From NCBI RefSeq assembly GCF_002575655.3, contig NC_053037.3:443889793-443953792 (forward strand): 64,000 bases of DNA. Reading direction: 5' to 3'. Source of the DNA: Aegilops tauschii subsp. strangulata (Eukaryota; Streptophyta; Magnoliopsida; Poales; Poaceae). Shown piece by piece: positions 44,431-56,059 of this stretch; position 1 is the first letter of the stretch; each line of letters opens with the position of its first letter. Position numbers and translations under genes: made by a program. Under the pieces are notes generated by a model. It was not told the DNA's origin and did not search any database. It worked only from the letters and a program-made list of their open reading frames with translations.

Positions 44431-47400
44431 ATGCCGCCCAAGGCTCCCAAAGCACCCGTCACATGCAACTGGGTTAGATCCACCGTCACTGATAGCATCT
44501 TAAACGATTTTGTGAAGACTGGTCATCTGCCGAAGAAAGAGATCATGTCTTATCGTGCTCCTGACCCGTCAGAAGAAAAGCCTCAACCCAAGGATGGGGA
44601 AGTTGCCATTTTTACTGATCACATCAACCGGGGCTTTGCTCCACCCGGCTCAAAAAAATTCAGAGACGTCTTGCACTTTTTTGACCTGCGACCTCAAGAC
44701 ATCAGACCCAATTCTGTGTCAAACATCTGCAATTTCCAAGTATTCTGCGAGGTGTACCTTGGAGAAGAACCCAGCTTACTACTCTTTAGAGAATTATTTT
44801 ATCTGAACCGTCAAAACGAATGTGCCCACGGGCCCAGCTTGGAGCTTGGCGGAATCTCAATCCAGCGACGTAGAGACTGTCTCTTCCCTTATGCCGAGCC
44901 ACCGAGTCACCCTCAAGATTGGAACCAGACATGGTTCTACTGTCAAGACACTTCTCCGGCTAATGAGAACCCTTTGCCCGGCTTTCGCGCCCTGCGCCTG
45001 GAGTCAACTCACCCCTTACCAGATAAATTATCTCCGGCTGAACGTCAAACACTTGCCCCCACCATAAACAAGATCAAAGCTCTTCTGGGGAACGGCCTAA
45101 ACGGCATTGACTTGGTCCGGGTTTGGATTGCCTGGCGGGTGATTCCTTTGAGCCGCCGCCCCGGCTTGATGTGCGATTACACAGGCCAGAAAAATGATCC
45201 TCTACGGCACAGTCCTGACGACATACCTGAGGATGTCATTGATGACATGACCAAGTCTCTTCTGAACGAGAGCCTGGCAGATTGCGGGAAAGCGGGCTTA
45301 AGTCCTTTCTGCAAGGCTAACCCGGCTCCAGCGGTAAACCATTAACTTGAGCATCTTACTTTCCACTTTGATAATTTCATCTTTACTCAAAAACTCTTGC
45401 TATATTTTACAGGCTGATGATAAATTCTGGAAGGTCAAGTATGACCATGAGGCTGCAAAGAAAGCCAGAAAGGCCAAGAAAGCCACCAGGAAAGCCGCTG
45501 CCCGTAAGAAGGGGAACAAACCTAGCGCCTCGGATATGTTTCATCTGGACGATACCTCCGAGTCAGAGGTAACTCTTGACTCTTTAGGCTCCTTCTTTAA
45601 CCATCTTATTGACACTGATTATCAGCAGGAGGATAGAGGAGCAAGTCATGCAGTAATTGAAGAGGTAACTATAATTTCCTCCGACTCCGAGCCTTTGCTG
45701 AGACAGAAAGTCCGAAGGGTAACCCGGAAAGTAAGATTTTCACATCCTTTAGCTTATCAAGATCCTCAATTTCTTTTGAAGTGACAGATTCACGAGAGTC
45801 GGAGGCAGACCCGGACCAGTAAAGATGCGGACCTCTCCTCCGGCTTACCCGATGTAACAAGAAAACGCCGGACTGAGGTTATCTCTGATTTATATTCTTT
45901 GTATCCTTTGGCGGGTTTCACTCGTCAACCACTCAATTCTTCTGACTCAAACTATCAGAGAACTTCACCTTCCTCCGGCAAATCAATGCAGTCCAGCATG
46001 CCGGCTTTCAAAACCGCTCCAGGGTAATGATAATCTGTTTATCTTGTGCTTATCTTACTCATGTTTTTGTACTAACCCTTCAATTTTCAGTGTACAAGTA
46101 AAGCCCAGCAAGAGGACGAAGAGAAGTAAGCCGGCCGAAGAGCCAATCTTTGCTGAACCGGAGCTCAGAACGGCTGCTCCTGATACTTCCGCTCATGAGC
46201 CGCCGCCTGAACCAGCCCATGATACTCCAACTCTCACCATTGATCCGTCTGTCGAACAAGCTATGGAAGGTTCTGAGAACCCGGAGAACCCTAGCCCGGC
46301 CAAGGCGGATGACCCGGACGTCGAAATCATCCGTACTGACTTCGTTGAACCGGGGAGACCGACCGCCCTGGCCAAGTGCTCCGCCAAAGAAGAACTTCTG
46401 GAACGCCGCAAAACCCGGCTGGATGTCACTGATTATGCTCATCTAAGTATTGGAGAAATCGTCTCTGGTTATGTAAACCAAGTGCACAACAGCCGAGATC
46501 AGGAAATTGATATGGTGAAACAAATACACCAAAAATGTGAGGTATAACTCTTGTTGCTTGTTCCTTAGTTATCCTTACTATGCCAGCCCCCAAGTCTATT
46601 ACTTATGATGAAATATGTTGTAGACTTAACACCAGCTTAGTAATCACTGCAAGAAAACCGGCTTCTCCGGTAGAACCCAAGGGCCGGCTCAGACAGCATA
46701 TTTGAACCTGTCTTCACCGTATTTTAACCAAGTACTTGAACAGCAATATGCATTAGCCCCCAAGTGCCAAGTACCTTTGCCTGCAAAGTGCTTGGGACTT
46801 ATTTCCATGAACCGCCACTATAAATAGAGCTCTTTAGCATACATTAGCCCCCAAGTGCCAAGTATCTTTGCTTGCAAAGTGCTTGGGACTTAATGTTGCA
46901 TTATGATAACCCTAACTGTAACCCGGAATTTATACAGGCCGCCATTAAGCAATTTGAATCGGAGATCTCTGACTTGAAGGGTCGCCTGAAAACTCAAGAC
47001 AGTGAAACCCAAAAGGCGAATTCCAAGTTTGAATTCAGTGTATCCGCACAAGAGAAATTGAAAAAGAAGTTTGAAGTAGAGAGAAAGGCCTGGGCGGATG
47101 AAAAGACCGCTTTGCTCAACCGGGCTGAACAAGCAGAGGCCACTCTTGCAGAAACAACCGCCGAGTTATCCGGCTTAAAACGCCATGTATCTCAGATGGT
47201 CTTAGCAATCTTTGGTAAGTTACCCTGTAAGTGTTATCTAGTTTAAATCCTTTACAACAAGCATCTCAATTGTCATCAGCTCACCTGACTTTGTAATGCA
47301 GGCCCGAGGAGTTCCAATCTCAACCAAAGCATGCTGACAAAGCTGAAGGCCGTTTATACCCTGGTGGAACAACTCTACACCGAGTCACAACGCGCCTTAG

Positions 47401-47861
47401 CCGTCGTGGCTCTGTCAAATGAAGTTCCCACTCATCTGGCAGATGTGCTAAGGCGGCTTGCCGTGCTACCTCAACGATTCCAGGAATTGAGACGAGCTTC
47501 TGCAAGAGCCGGAGCCATAGCTGCATTAAGCCGGGCCAAGGCGTGGCTACCGGAGCTAGACCCGGCCGACATCACCCTTGGGTATCCCAGTTTGAAGGAG
47601 GACGGCACCCCCTTTGACCAGAAGGATTTCGCCGCTTGCGTGAAGGACATACGCCCTGTGGCCACTCTGATCGGTAATGACACGGATCTTACCAAATACC
47701 AACCAGGTTATGACGCCGAGAATCAGAGAATTCCAACACCATGTTATGAAGCAATCAGCCTGATCCCTCCCACTCGTAAGCATACCTTCGCCCCTGACGT
47801 TGATCCGGCCGGGTTAATTGATGATGAAGCTGAATTTGAAGCCTTGAGTGGCATTGACTAG
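44431..47861 (+). CDS. Antisense spliced gene in E2, 'putative gypsy type transposon' (Transposase_28-like) protein, about 914 aa
   Basis: Six exons join in frame with GT-AG borders: 44431-45333, 45413-45730, 45788-46023, 46091-46541, 46938-47214 and 47302-47861 (2745 bp, no internal stop). Starts MPPKAPKAPVTCNWV. Around residues 60-130 the block VAIFTDHINRGFAPPGSKKF..LHFFDLRPQDIRPNSV..FLG-like resembles the plant-specific domain Pfam calls Transposase_28 (PF04195), despite its name without known transposase activity. Middle part: Lys/Arg-rich basic stretch (KKARKAKKATRKAAARKKG) and acidic Ser stretches. C-terminal part: heptad coiled coil (LKKKFEVERKAWADEKTALL) and a helical region, ending EAEFEALSGID. 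It runs opposite to E2 gag-pol with its own promoter motifs. Role unknown; nuclear by the basic stretch is inference. Confidence 0.7.
46751..46893. repeat. 91 bp-spaced repeat with hairpin and internal TATAAATA, in intron 5 of the antisense gene
   Basis: ATTAGCCCCCAAGTGCCAAG occurs at 46752 and 46843. Each copy folds: AAGTGCCAAGTACCTTTGC pairs with GCAAAGTGCTTGGGACTT. Between them lies CACTATAAATAGAGC (TATAAATA at 46819-46826), a possible alternative promoter giving a shorter C-terminal product beginning in the coiled-coil exon. Confidence 0.7.
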
Positions 47862-49030
47862 AAATCATCAACCTTCCAGGACAGGGAAACAGGCGGAGGA
47901 GCGGAAAGGGATGAACCGGAAGCTTCAGCCCAAAACACCTTTGATCCCTCAGGCGGCTCATATTTATGTCTTGATAAAAAACAATGCTTCACTATTTGGA
48001 CTCGGGGAGTCATGTAATAGAGTAGGAAAACACTTATTTTGTCGTGCCATCGAGCACTTGTGTGGCGCTCAACACTGTTTAAGCCGCCATCTTATATTCC
48101 CCCGTTTTATGCTGATCCTCTTCTTTCCTTACGTTTAAAGAGCTGCCTTTAACTGTCCTGCATAGAGAACAAATTACAAGTCCCTTGGAGGCTTACCGCA
48201 TAGAGGGTCATATATTTTACATATAACCAGGAGTATGAATCAAAATCATAAAAAACCGGTTCTCAATTATATCTTTGAGACAACCATAACAGCATACATG
48301 TGACCCTTCGATTACACTTCCGGTTTATGTGACCCGAACAATGAGGGTGAGAACCCAACTCTGTAATACGATGTTTATTATATGCGATCATCTTTATTGA
48401 TCAAGGTTAAGCCGGTGGAATAGGAACCACCCTTGAACATTTTAGACATGATCAAAAGAACTTCCAGTAAAATCCAAAAACTTGTTTGCAAAAAGAGACT
48501 TCAAAAATTTGGAGGCTTCTGATTCGAATACGACCAGAAACCGTCCCAAAGGGGTTAAGCTAAGATTCGAATACGATCATATAGCCCCCAGTGGCTTTGG
48601 CGTTGCCGATCAAGAGGGTACCGACAGCTATGTCCTCTTTGGTTTGAATACGACCTATGTTTGAACAGGAAGCCCCCAAATGACCTGGAGAGTTGTTTAA
48701 CGACGCTGATTCGAATACGATCCACGTCGGTTCCCAAAGGGAGTTCAGCTATGATTCAAATATGACCAAGAAACTCCCCAGTGAGCTCGGCAGTGTGCCG
48801 ATCAAAAGGGTATCGACAGCTATGTTCTCTTTGGTTCGAATACGACCTATGTTTGAACAGGAAGCCCCCTAGTGATCATAATATTTAACGGCTAGATTCG
48901 AATACGATCGTAAGCCGGATCAGCCCCCAAGTGATCATGTGATATCATAATGAACATAACAATGACACATTTACCTTTGAGGGGGGAAAAGGACAGAGGT
49001 CCTGCTTTATTATTTATCATAATATATACA
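47862..49030. other. E2 3' region, with 187 bp tandem repeat
   Basis: Non-coding DNA between the antisense stop and the sense integrase end. From 48521 a 187 bp unit is repeated twice and begun a third time (starts 48521, 48708, 48895), each with GATTCGAATACGA. The GAATACGA core appears about seven times between 48521 and 48910. It could serve as a terminator or spacer for both convergent genes; that is inference. Confidence 0.75.
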
Positions 49031-49067
49031 TTGTCACGGAAGTATGTACATTATGAGAGCCGGTAGC

Positions 49068-50190
49068 TCAAGTGTAATAAGGCCGAAGATGAGCGATATT
49101 CCACGGCCGGCGGGTCTCCTCCTCCGACTTATGTGAATCTTTGTGCTCTCGAACATCGATGAGGTAGTATGACCCATTGTGCAAGTTCTTGCTGACCACA
49201 AAGGGCCCTTCCCAAGGTGGGGATAACTTGTGTGCATCTGTTTGATCCTGGATGAGCCGGAGCACCAAGTCACCTTCCTAAAAGGTTCTGGACTTAACCC
49301 GACGGCTGTGATAGCGGCGCAGGTCTTGTTGGTAAATCGTCGAGCGAGCTGCTGCTACGTCACCCTATTCGTCCAACAAGTCAAGAGCATCCTGACGCGC
49401 TTGTTCATTGTCCGCCTCAACATAAGCCGCCACACGAGGCGAGTCCTGACGGATGTCGCTAGGGAGAACCGCCTCGGCTCCGTAAACCATGAAGAAAGGT
49501 GTATAACCCGTAGACCTAATAGGAGTAGTATTGATGCTCCATATCACAGAGGGTAATTCCTCCACCCAACAACCCGGCGTCCACTGCAAAGGGACCAAAA
49601 GCCGGGGCTTGATGCCTTTCAAGATTTCCTGATTGGCTCTCTCAGCTTGACCATTGGATTGGGGTCAGCCACTGATGAAACATCAAGCCGAATATGCTCT
49701 CATTGACAAAATTCTTCCATGGCGCCTTTAGACAGATTGGTACCATTGTCAGTTATAATGCTGTGTGGAAAACCAAAGCGAAATATCACCTTTTTCATGA
49801 ACTGAACCACCGTGGCTGCATCAAACTTACTAACTAGCTCTGCCTCAACCCACTTTGTGAACTTGTCAACCACCACCAAGAGGTGGGTCTTCTTATCCTT
49901 GGACCTTTAGAAAGGTCCAACCATATCAAGCCCCCAGACTGCAAACGGCCAAGTGATTGGAATCATCCTCAACTCTTGAGCCGGAACGTGAGCACGTCTT
50001 GAGAACTTCTGACAACTGTCACATTTACTGACTAAATCCTCTGCATCAGCATGAGCCGTCAGCCAATAAAAACCATGACGAAAAGCTTTGGCCACAAGGG
50101 ATTTTGAGCCGGCATGATGGCCACAATCCCCCTCGTGAATCTCACGTAAAATTTCTTGACCTTCCTCAGGGGAAACACAACGATGAAAAG
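49068..50190 (-). pseudogene. E2 integrase, interrupted
   Basis: The zinc-binding part is intact: IHEGDCGHHAGSKSLVAKAF with both His, and KCDSCQKFSRR with both Cys. The first catalytic Asp is in WPFAVWGLDMVGPF, directly followed by TAA (49907-49909). Beyond it THLLVVVDKFTKWVEAE and IITDNGTN (second Asp, about 49745) remain in frame, then frameshifts and a stop destroy the NGQxER region. The C-terminal end is recognisable (PPWEGPFVVSKNLHNGSYYL to WNIAHLRPYYT, 49268-49068). No chromodomain. Confidence 0.88.
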
Positions 50191-50469
50191 CCCTAGTGAC
50201 ACTGCGATGATGCAACTCGCCATTGGCAATTATCATTGACTTAGACCGCTGGGTTATTTGTCTGGCCAAAGTTTCATCCTCGGGCAATTCTCCCCGTGTC
50301 ATGTAAGCCAAGTATGGCACTCTCCAATCTGGGATAACATGAAGAGCCGCTACCAACTGTGCTTCTGGGTCCGGAACAGCCAAGTCTTCCTTTGTAGGTA
50401 ACTTCACAGAAGGATTATGCAGAATATCCAAGAAAGTATTAGGCGGCACCGGCTTTCGCTGAGAGCCCA

Positions 50470-50860
50470 GCCGTCTTAGGGCATCAGCCGCCTTGTTCTT
50501 TCTGCGGTCAATGTGCTCTACTTGGTAACCCTGAAAATGTCCGGGAATGGCATCAACTTCACGGTGATAAGCCGCAACGAGGGGGTCCTTGGAATCGCAC
50601 TTGCCTGATACTTGTTGAGCCACCAAATCTGAGTCGCCAAAGCACCTTACCCGGCTTAAGCTCATCTCCTTAGCCATCTGAAGACCATGGAGCAAGGCCT
50701 CGTACTCAGCTGCATTGTTAGTACAGGGAAACATCAACCGTAGCACATAACGAAATTTATCACCTCTAGGGGAAGCTAACACGACTCCAGCCCCCGAGCC
50801 CTCCAATTGCCTGGACCCGTCGAAGTGAATAGTCCAGTATGTGTTATCCGGATTCTCTTC
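50470..50860 (-). pseudogene. E2 archaeal-type RNase H
   Basis: WTIHFDGSRQLEGSGAGVVL has the first Asp, TNNAAEYEALLHGLQ the Glu, RCFGDSDLVAQQV the second Asp and RRKNKAADALRRLG the fourth acidic helix. The domain itself is uninterrupted in the 49907-51133 frame, but sits in a dead polyprotein. It is the second RNase H, after the tether-like one, as in Tat elements. Confidence 0.88.
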
Positions 50861-50869
50861 AGGCATCTG

Positions 50870-52606
50870 CAGCTCTGTCCAATCGTTGATGAAATCTACC
50901 AATGCTTGCAATTTGATAGCCGTGCGTGGCACATACTTTAGACCATGAGGCCCAAGTTCAATGGCCCACTTAGCGACTCTTCCTGTGGCTTCTCTGTTTT
51001 GGATGATATCTCCTAAAGGAGCAGAACTAACCACAGTGATAGGGTGGCCCTGGAAATATTGCTTAAGCTTCCGGCTTGCCATGAATACCCCATAAACAAG
51101 CTTCTGCCAATGTGGATACCGTTGCTTGGACACAATAAGTACTTCACTGACGTATAAACCGGCCGCTGAATCGGATGTTCCTTACCCGCCTCCTTGCGCT
51201 CCACCACGATGGCCACACTGACGGCTCGTGTGTTAGCGGCTACATACAATAATAAGGGCTCCTTATCACCAGGAGCAGCAAGAACTGGCGGTTCAGCTAA
51301 CTGTCTTTTCAAATCCTCATAGGCGGCATTGGTAGCATCACTCCAGACAAAGTCATCTGTTTTCTTCATCATCTGATACAGCGGTATGGCCTTTTCGCCC
51401 AACCGGCTTATAAACCGACTTAAAGCAGCGATCCGGCCCGCCAGACGCTGGACGTCATTTATGCACGCCGGCTTAGCCAGAGAGGTGATTGCCTTGATCT
51501 TCTCCGGGTTAGCTTCGATGCCTCTGTGAGAAACCAGAAAACCCAAAAGCTTGCTTGCAGGAACACCAAAAACACACTTGGCCGGGTTAAGGATCATCTT
51601 GTAGACCCGGAGATTACCAAAGGTTTCCCTTAGATCGTCTATCAAGGTCTTCTTCTCTCTGGATTTTACCACAATATCATCCACATAGGCATGAACGTTG
51701 CGCCCAATCTGATTATGAAGACAATTTTGTACGCAGCGCTGGTAAGTCGCCTGGGTGCTCTTGAGCCCAAAAGGCGTAGACACATAATAGAAGGCTCCAA
51801 AGGGAGTAATGAACGCCGTCTTCTCTTGGTCCTTAACTGCCATTTTGATCTGATGGTAACCAGAGTAAGCATCCAGAAAACTCAAACGCTCACAACCCGC
51901 CGTAGCATCAATAATTTGATCAATACGGGGGAGAGCAAAAGGATCAGCCGGGCAAGCCTTGTTTAAATCCGTATAATCCACACACATACGCCAGGTGTCG
52001 TTCTTCTTGAGCACGAGCACCGGGTTAGCTAGCCATTCCGGATGAAAGACTTCAATGATGAACCCGGCCGCCAAGAGCCGGGCTACTTCCTCACCAATGC
52101 CTTTCCGCCTCTCCTCGTTAAACCGCCGGAGAAATTGCTTGACTGGCTTAAATTTTGGATCAATATTAAGAGTGTGCTCAGCGAGTTCTCTCGGTACACC
52201 CGGCATGTCTGAAGGTTTCCATGCAAAGATGTCCCGGTTCCCACGGATGAACTCGATGAGCGCGCTTTCCTATTTAGGATCCAGATTGGCACTGATGCTG
52301 AACTGCTTAGATGAGTCACCTGGAAAAAAGTCAATAAGCTTAGTCTCATCGGCCGATTTAAATTTCATTACCGGCTCATGCTCCGTGGTCGGCTTTTTCA
52401 AAGACGTCATATCTGTCGGGTCAACATTATCCTTGTAAAACTTTAATTCCTCTATCGCACAAACAGATTCAGCGTAAGCAGCGTCACCTTCCTCGCACTC
52501 CAAAGCTATCTTTTGGCTGCCATGAACCGTAATGGTCCCGTTGTGACTCGGCATCTTGAGCTGCAAGTATACGTAACACGGCCGTGCCATGAACTTGGCG
52601 TAAGCC
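50870..52606 (-). pseudogene. E2 reverse transcriptase and first RNase H
   Basis: Fingers and palm are complete: LANPVLVLKKNDTWRMCVDY, PRIDQIIDATAG, LDAYSGYHQIKMAV, then TPFGLKSTQATYQRC and the catalytic YVDDIVVKS. The thumb (RLAGRIAALSRFISRLGEKA) and a degenerate RNase H (PLLLYVAANTRAVSVAIV) follow. Breaks: TAG at 52270-52272, a one-base shift near 52607 leading in from protease, and another near 51140 before MASRKLKQYFQGHPITVV. The active-site Asp pair is intact, unlike in E1. Confidence 0.9.
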
Positions 52607-55037
52607 GGCCGCCAAATAGAGCATGGTACAGGCTTCTGATCTTGACTACCTCAAAAGTTAGTTTTTCCGCCCTGGAGTTGTACTCATCTCCAAAGGCTAC
52701 TTCCAGCTCGATCTTACCAACTGGATACACCGAATTACCGGGCACCACGCCATGGAAAACAGTATTGGACTGGTTGAGGTTTTTATCAGTTAATCCCATA
52801 CGACGGAAGGTCTCATAATAGAGGATGTTGATGCTACTGCCTCCGTCCATGAGTACCTTAGTAAATTTATACCCACCAACCTGAGGAGCCACCACCAAGG
52901 CCAGGTGACCCGGATTATCAACCCTGGGAGGCTGATCTTCCCTACTCCATACAATCGGCTGCTCAGACCATCGCAAGTAACGTGGAACTGCCGGCTCAAC
53001 AGCGTTCACAGCCCTCTTATGAAGCTTCTGGTCTCGCTTGCACAAACTGGTAGTAAACACATGATATTGTCCACTATTGAGCTGCTTTCGATGGGTCTGG
53101 TATCCCCCCTGCTGCTGCTGCTGATTACTCTGGCCAGATTGCTGGTTAAAACCACCTTGATCACCTTGAGAATTCTGAAAATTGGAATTTGAATTGCCGC
53201 CCGGGCCATGAAAGCCGCCGCCGCCCTGCCCATTGTTACCGTTGAACATGTTCGAATTCTTGAAAGCTTTCATGATCGCGCAGTCTTTCCATAGATGAGT
53301 GGCCAACTTCTCCCTAGAGCCATGCCTTGGACAGGGCTCATTTAACAATTGCTCAAGCGTCGGGCCTGACCCGCCAGACCGGGGAGGTGGTCTCCCCTTA
53401 CGTCGGTGATTGTTACCCTGCGCGTTGGTGTTAGCCACAAACTCCATACCATCATCAGCCTTACGTTTATTACCTCCTTGACTCGCCGGGTTATGCTGAG
53501 GGCCCTTGCCGTTGCCATTCTTCTTTCCCTTCCCTGTCTTTTCATCATCAGACGCGGGATCCTTGGTACTATCAGAGTCGGCGTACTTGACCAGAGCTGC
53601 CATCAGCGTACCCATATCATTGCAATCGCGCTTGAGCCGCCCAAGCTTCATCTTCAGGGGCGCAAAACGACAATTTTGCTCCAACATTAAGACTGCAGAG
53701 CCGGCATTCATCTTATCAGATGAATGTATTATTTCCTTGACCCGGCGTACCCAATGGGTTGTAGATTCCCCTTCTTGCTGCTTGCAGCTAGTCAAATCCA
53801 CAATTGACATAGATTGCTTACATGTATCTTTGAAATTTTGGATGAACCGGGCTTTCAGCTCTGCCCATGACCCGATGGAATTAGGTGGCAGTCCCTTCAA
53901 CCAAGTGCGGGCAGCCCCATCCAACATCATGGTGAAGTATTTGGCCATCGCCGCTTCACTGACTTCCAGCAACTCCATAGCCATCTCGTAGCTTTCAATC
54001 CATGCTTCGGGCTATAAATCAGCCGTGTAATTAGGTACCTTCCTAGGTCCTTTGAAATCTTTGGGCATACGTTCGTTATGGAGAGCCGGCACCACACAAG
54101 GGACACCTCCGGCCCTCGTAGCTACGCCTGCCTCGATAGAAGTCGTTGGGTAAACCGGAAAAGGCTGGTAAGCTGTCAGCTGAGCCGCCTGCTCAGCCTC
54201 TTGACGTGCTCTGTCTTGATTTACCGCGTTAAAGGCTCCATTATGCGCCGGGCCATGCCCACCTGGCAAGTCACGGCACCGAACGTTGCTTGTGCCGGCC
54301 GTTGAAAAAACCATGTGTCTGCTATAACTTGGGCTCCGGTTTGGACGAGGGGTTGAATGAATCCTGTCCCGGCTATATGAATATGCCTCCTGTTGTGCCA
54401 AAGCAGTCTGAAGAAGTTCTCTGACCCTGCGGGTTTCGACCGCCGTTGGAGAATCGCCATCGACCGGGAGAACCGCCAGTCGTGCCGCTGCAGCGATCAT
54501 GTTTTCCAATGGATTAGAATAATGACCCGGTGGTATTGGTACGTATCGAGGTGGGGCAGTATTCACACGGGGAGGCCCGATCACTTGCGGCTGAACCAGC
54601 GTTCCAACCCCGGGTGCTGTGATTTCTGGCGGGTTACTAGGCCCTGCACCGGGCGTGTTGAAGAGGTTTCGAGGATCATAAACCGGAGGGAGCCGAGATT
54701 GAGCCTTCTGATGCCTCCTTCTCATGACCTCATTGGATGCATTCTGATCCATTGTGAGCCGGAAAGACTGCGCCTGAATCAGCTGAGTTTGGGCATCCAG
54801 AGCCGCTCGTTCTGCAGCCATCCTGATTCCTTCCGCTGCCAGATCTTCCTTGGCCTGCGCTATATCCAGCTTTAACTGTGCCACTTCTGCATCATGTTGA
54901 GCCTGATCCGCTGGGACGACCGTGGCGGTTAACAGGGCAGTCATCTTATCCGTGAGATCCATCAGCACCTGTGCCGGCGAGTGCACAGGGCCTCCTGCCC
55001 CAGCGGCGGAGTTTTGAACAGGTTGCGTGCCGGCCAT
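52607..55037 (-). pseudogene. E2 gag-protease
   Basis: Probable start MAGTQPVQNSAAG at 55037. A helical N-terminal part (TAVVPADQAQHDAEVAQLKL) is followed by the gag core (KYFTMMLDGAARTWLKGLPP, WAELKARFIQNFKDTCKQSM), Lys/Asn-rich linkers, a CPRHG..HLWKDC zinc-knuckle-like motif, and Gly/Gln/Asn-rich repeats. Protease motif VLMDGGSSINILY near 52850. One TAG at 54012-54014 interrupts an otherwise single frame. A one-base shift at about 52607 disconnects it from RT. Confidence 0.88.
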
Positions 55038-55512
55038 GAAGATTCCAACCCGGCTTGGCGGCCTAAAAGGGTCTGGAATACTGTCGCCGTTGGAACAACC
55101 CCTGAGCCTGCCGTCTTGAAGTTGATACAACGAGTCCGACTCACCTATGGACGATTCACCATCAGAGCAGATGGCCGTCTCATCGCCAGATCTAGATCCT
55201 TCAGAGAGTCCTCCGTGGATGCATCCCACGAAAGCACACTTCAAGGCAGGCAGAGTCCGGGCGGGTCTCGCACGCTGAGCCGTCTCGACGAGGTCGGTGC
55301 AGATGTCTGGCTCAAGGCCCGGCTCGCCGATCTTGCCAATGAAAACGTGGATTCCGCCGAAGGGGACCCGGTACCCGTACTTGATTCAGCCGGCATCGGG
55401 ACCCGGTCCGTCGATGTAGAGCCTGCCGCGACGACTCTTGGTCATCCGGCCCACAGCGTATCCCTTGAGCCCTTCGAAGCTGCCCTTCAAGAACTCAAAT
55501 CCACCGTGCGCT
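55038..55512 (-). other. E2 5' leader
   Basis: GC-rich leader between primer site and gag. An open stretch continues the gag frame upstream to 55244, but MAGTQPV is the better start by comparison with gag proteins of this type. A packaging signal is expected here; none can be identified. Confidence 0.6.
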
Positions 55513-55532
55513 GGCCCCACGGTGGGCGCCAA
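55513..55532 (-). promoter_or_regulatory. E2 primer-binding site
   Basis: The minus strand reads TTGGCGCCCACCGTGGGGCC one base after the 5' LTR. The GGCGCC core is usual for grass Gypsy elements; I do not assign the tRNA. Confidence 0.75.
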
Positions 55533-55533
55533 C

Positions 55534-56054
55534 TGTCTTGGAATAGTCACGGCAGATGTCCTCGTGAAAGGACTTAGTCGTGGAGCCATCGCAACTAGGA
55601 AGCTTAAAGGGGTTAAAGCGGGACAAAGGACACGAGGGTTATACTGGTTCGGCCCCTTACGGTGAAGGTAAAAGCCTACTCCAGTTGAGGTGGAATTACT
55701 AGGGTTTCGATGACCAAGGAGCGAATCCGCTATGCCTGGCTACCAATTTGATGTTACCCGTCCTGAACCGCCGCTGGGTCGTCCCTTTATATACAGAGGT
55801 TAACACCCAGCGGCTCTCAGAGTCCCGGCCGGCTCATAAACAGTGTCCGGCTCGGTCTCTTAACTATTCTTGCCTTACAATACAAGTCATGCCATTACGG
55901 CGGTTTATCACTACGGGCCTTAAGTCGCCTATGGGCTTTAGGCCCTTTACTGAACCGCCATCTTCCAGCTTGATATTGGGCTTCATATGATAAATCGCCA
56001 TAACGTAACCCGACCCCTCCTAGGCGGGTTACACCAGTAGTTATATCCCCAACA
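55534..56054 (-). repeat. E2 5' LTR, 521 bp
   Basis: Same length as the other LTR. On the minus strand TATATAAAG (55786-55794) is the likely TATA box for genomic RNA. It starts TGTTGGGGATATAACTACTG and ends CCAAGACA. Confidence 0.95.
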
Positions 56055-56059
56055 ATAGG

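Larger units (their letters stand above)
42864..56054 (-). mobile_element. E2: full-length Ty3/Gypsy (Tat-like) retrotransposon, TSD ATAGG
   Basis: LTRs 42864-43384 and 55534-56054 are both 521 bp, and ATAGG flanks the pair (42859-42863, 56055-56059). Minus-strand order is leader, gag, protease, RT, RNase H, archaeal-type RNase H, integrase, then a long 3' region carrying an antisense gene. I counted about ten LTR differences by eye (near 2%). At 1.3e-8 substitutions per site per year that is under one million years, a rough figure. Pol is dead through TAG stops, one TAA and frameshifts. Confidence 0.95.
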
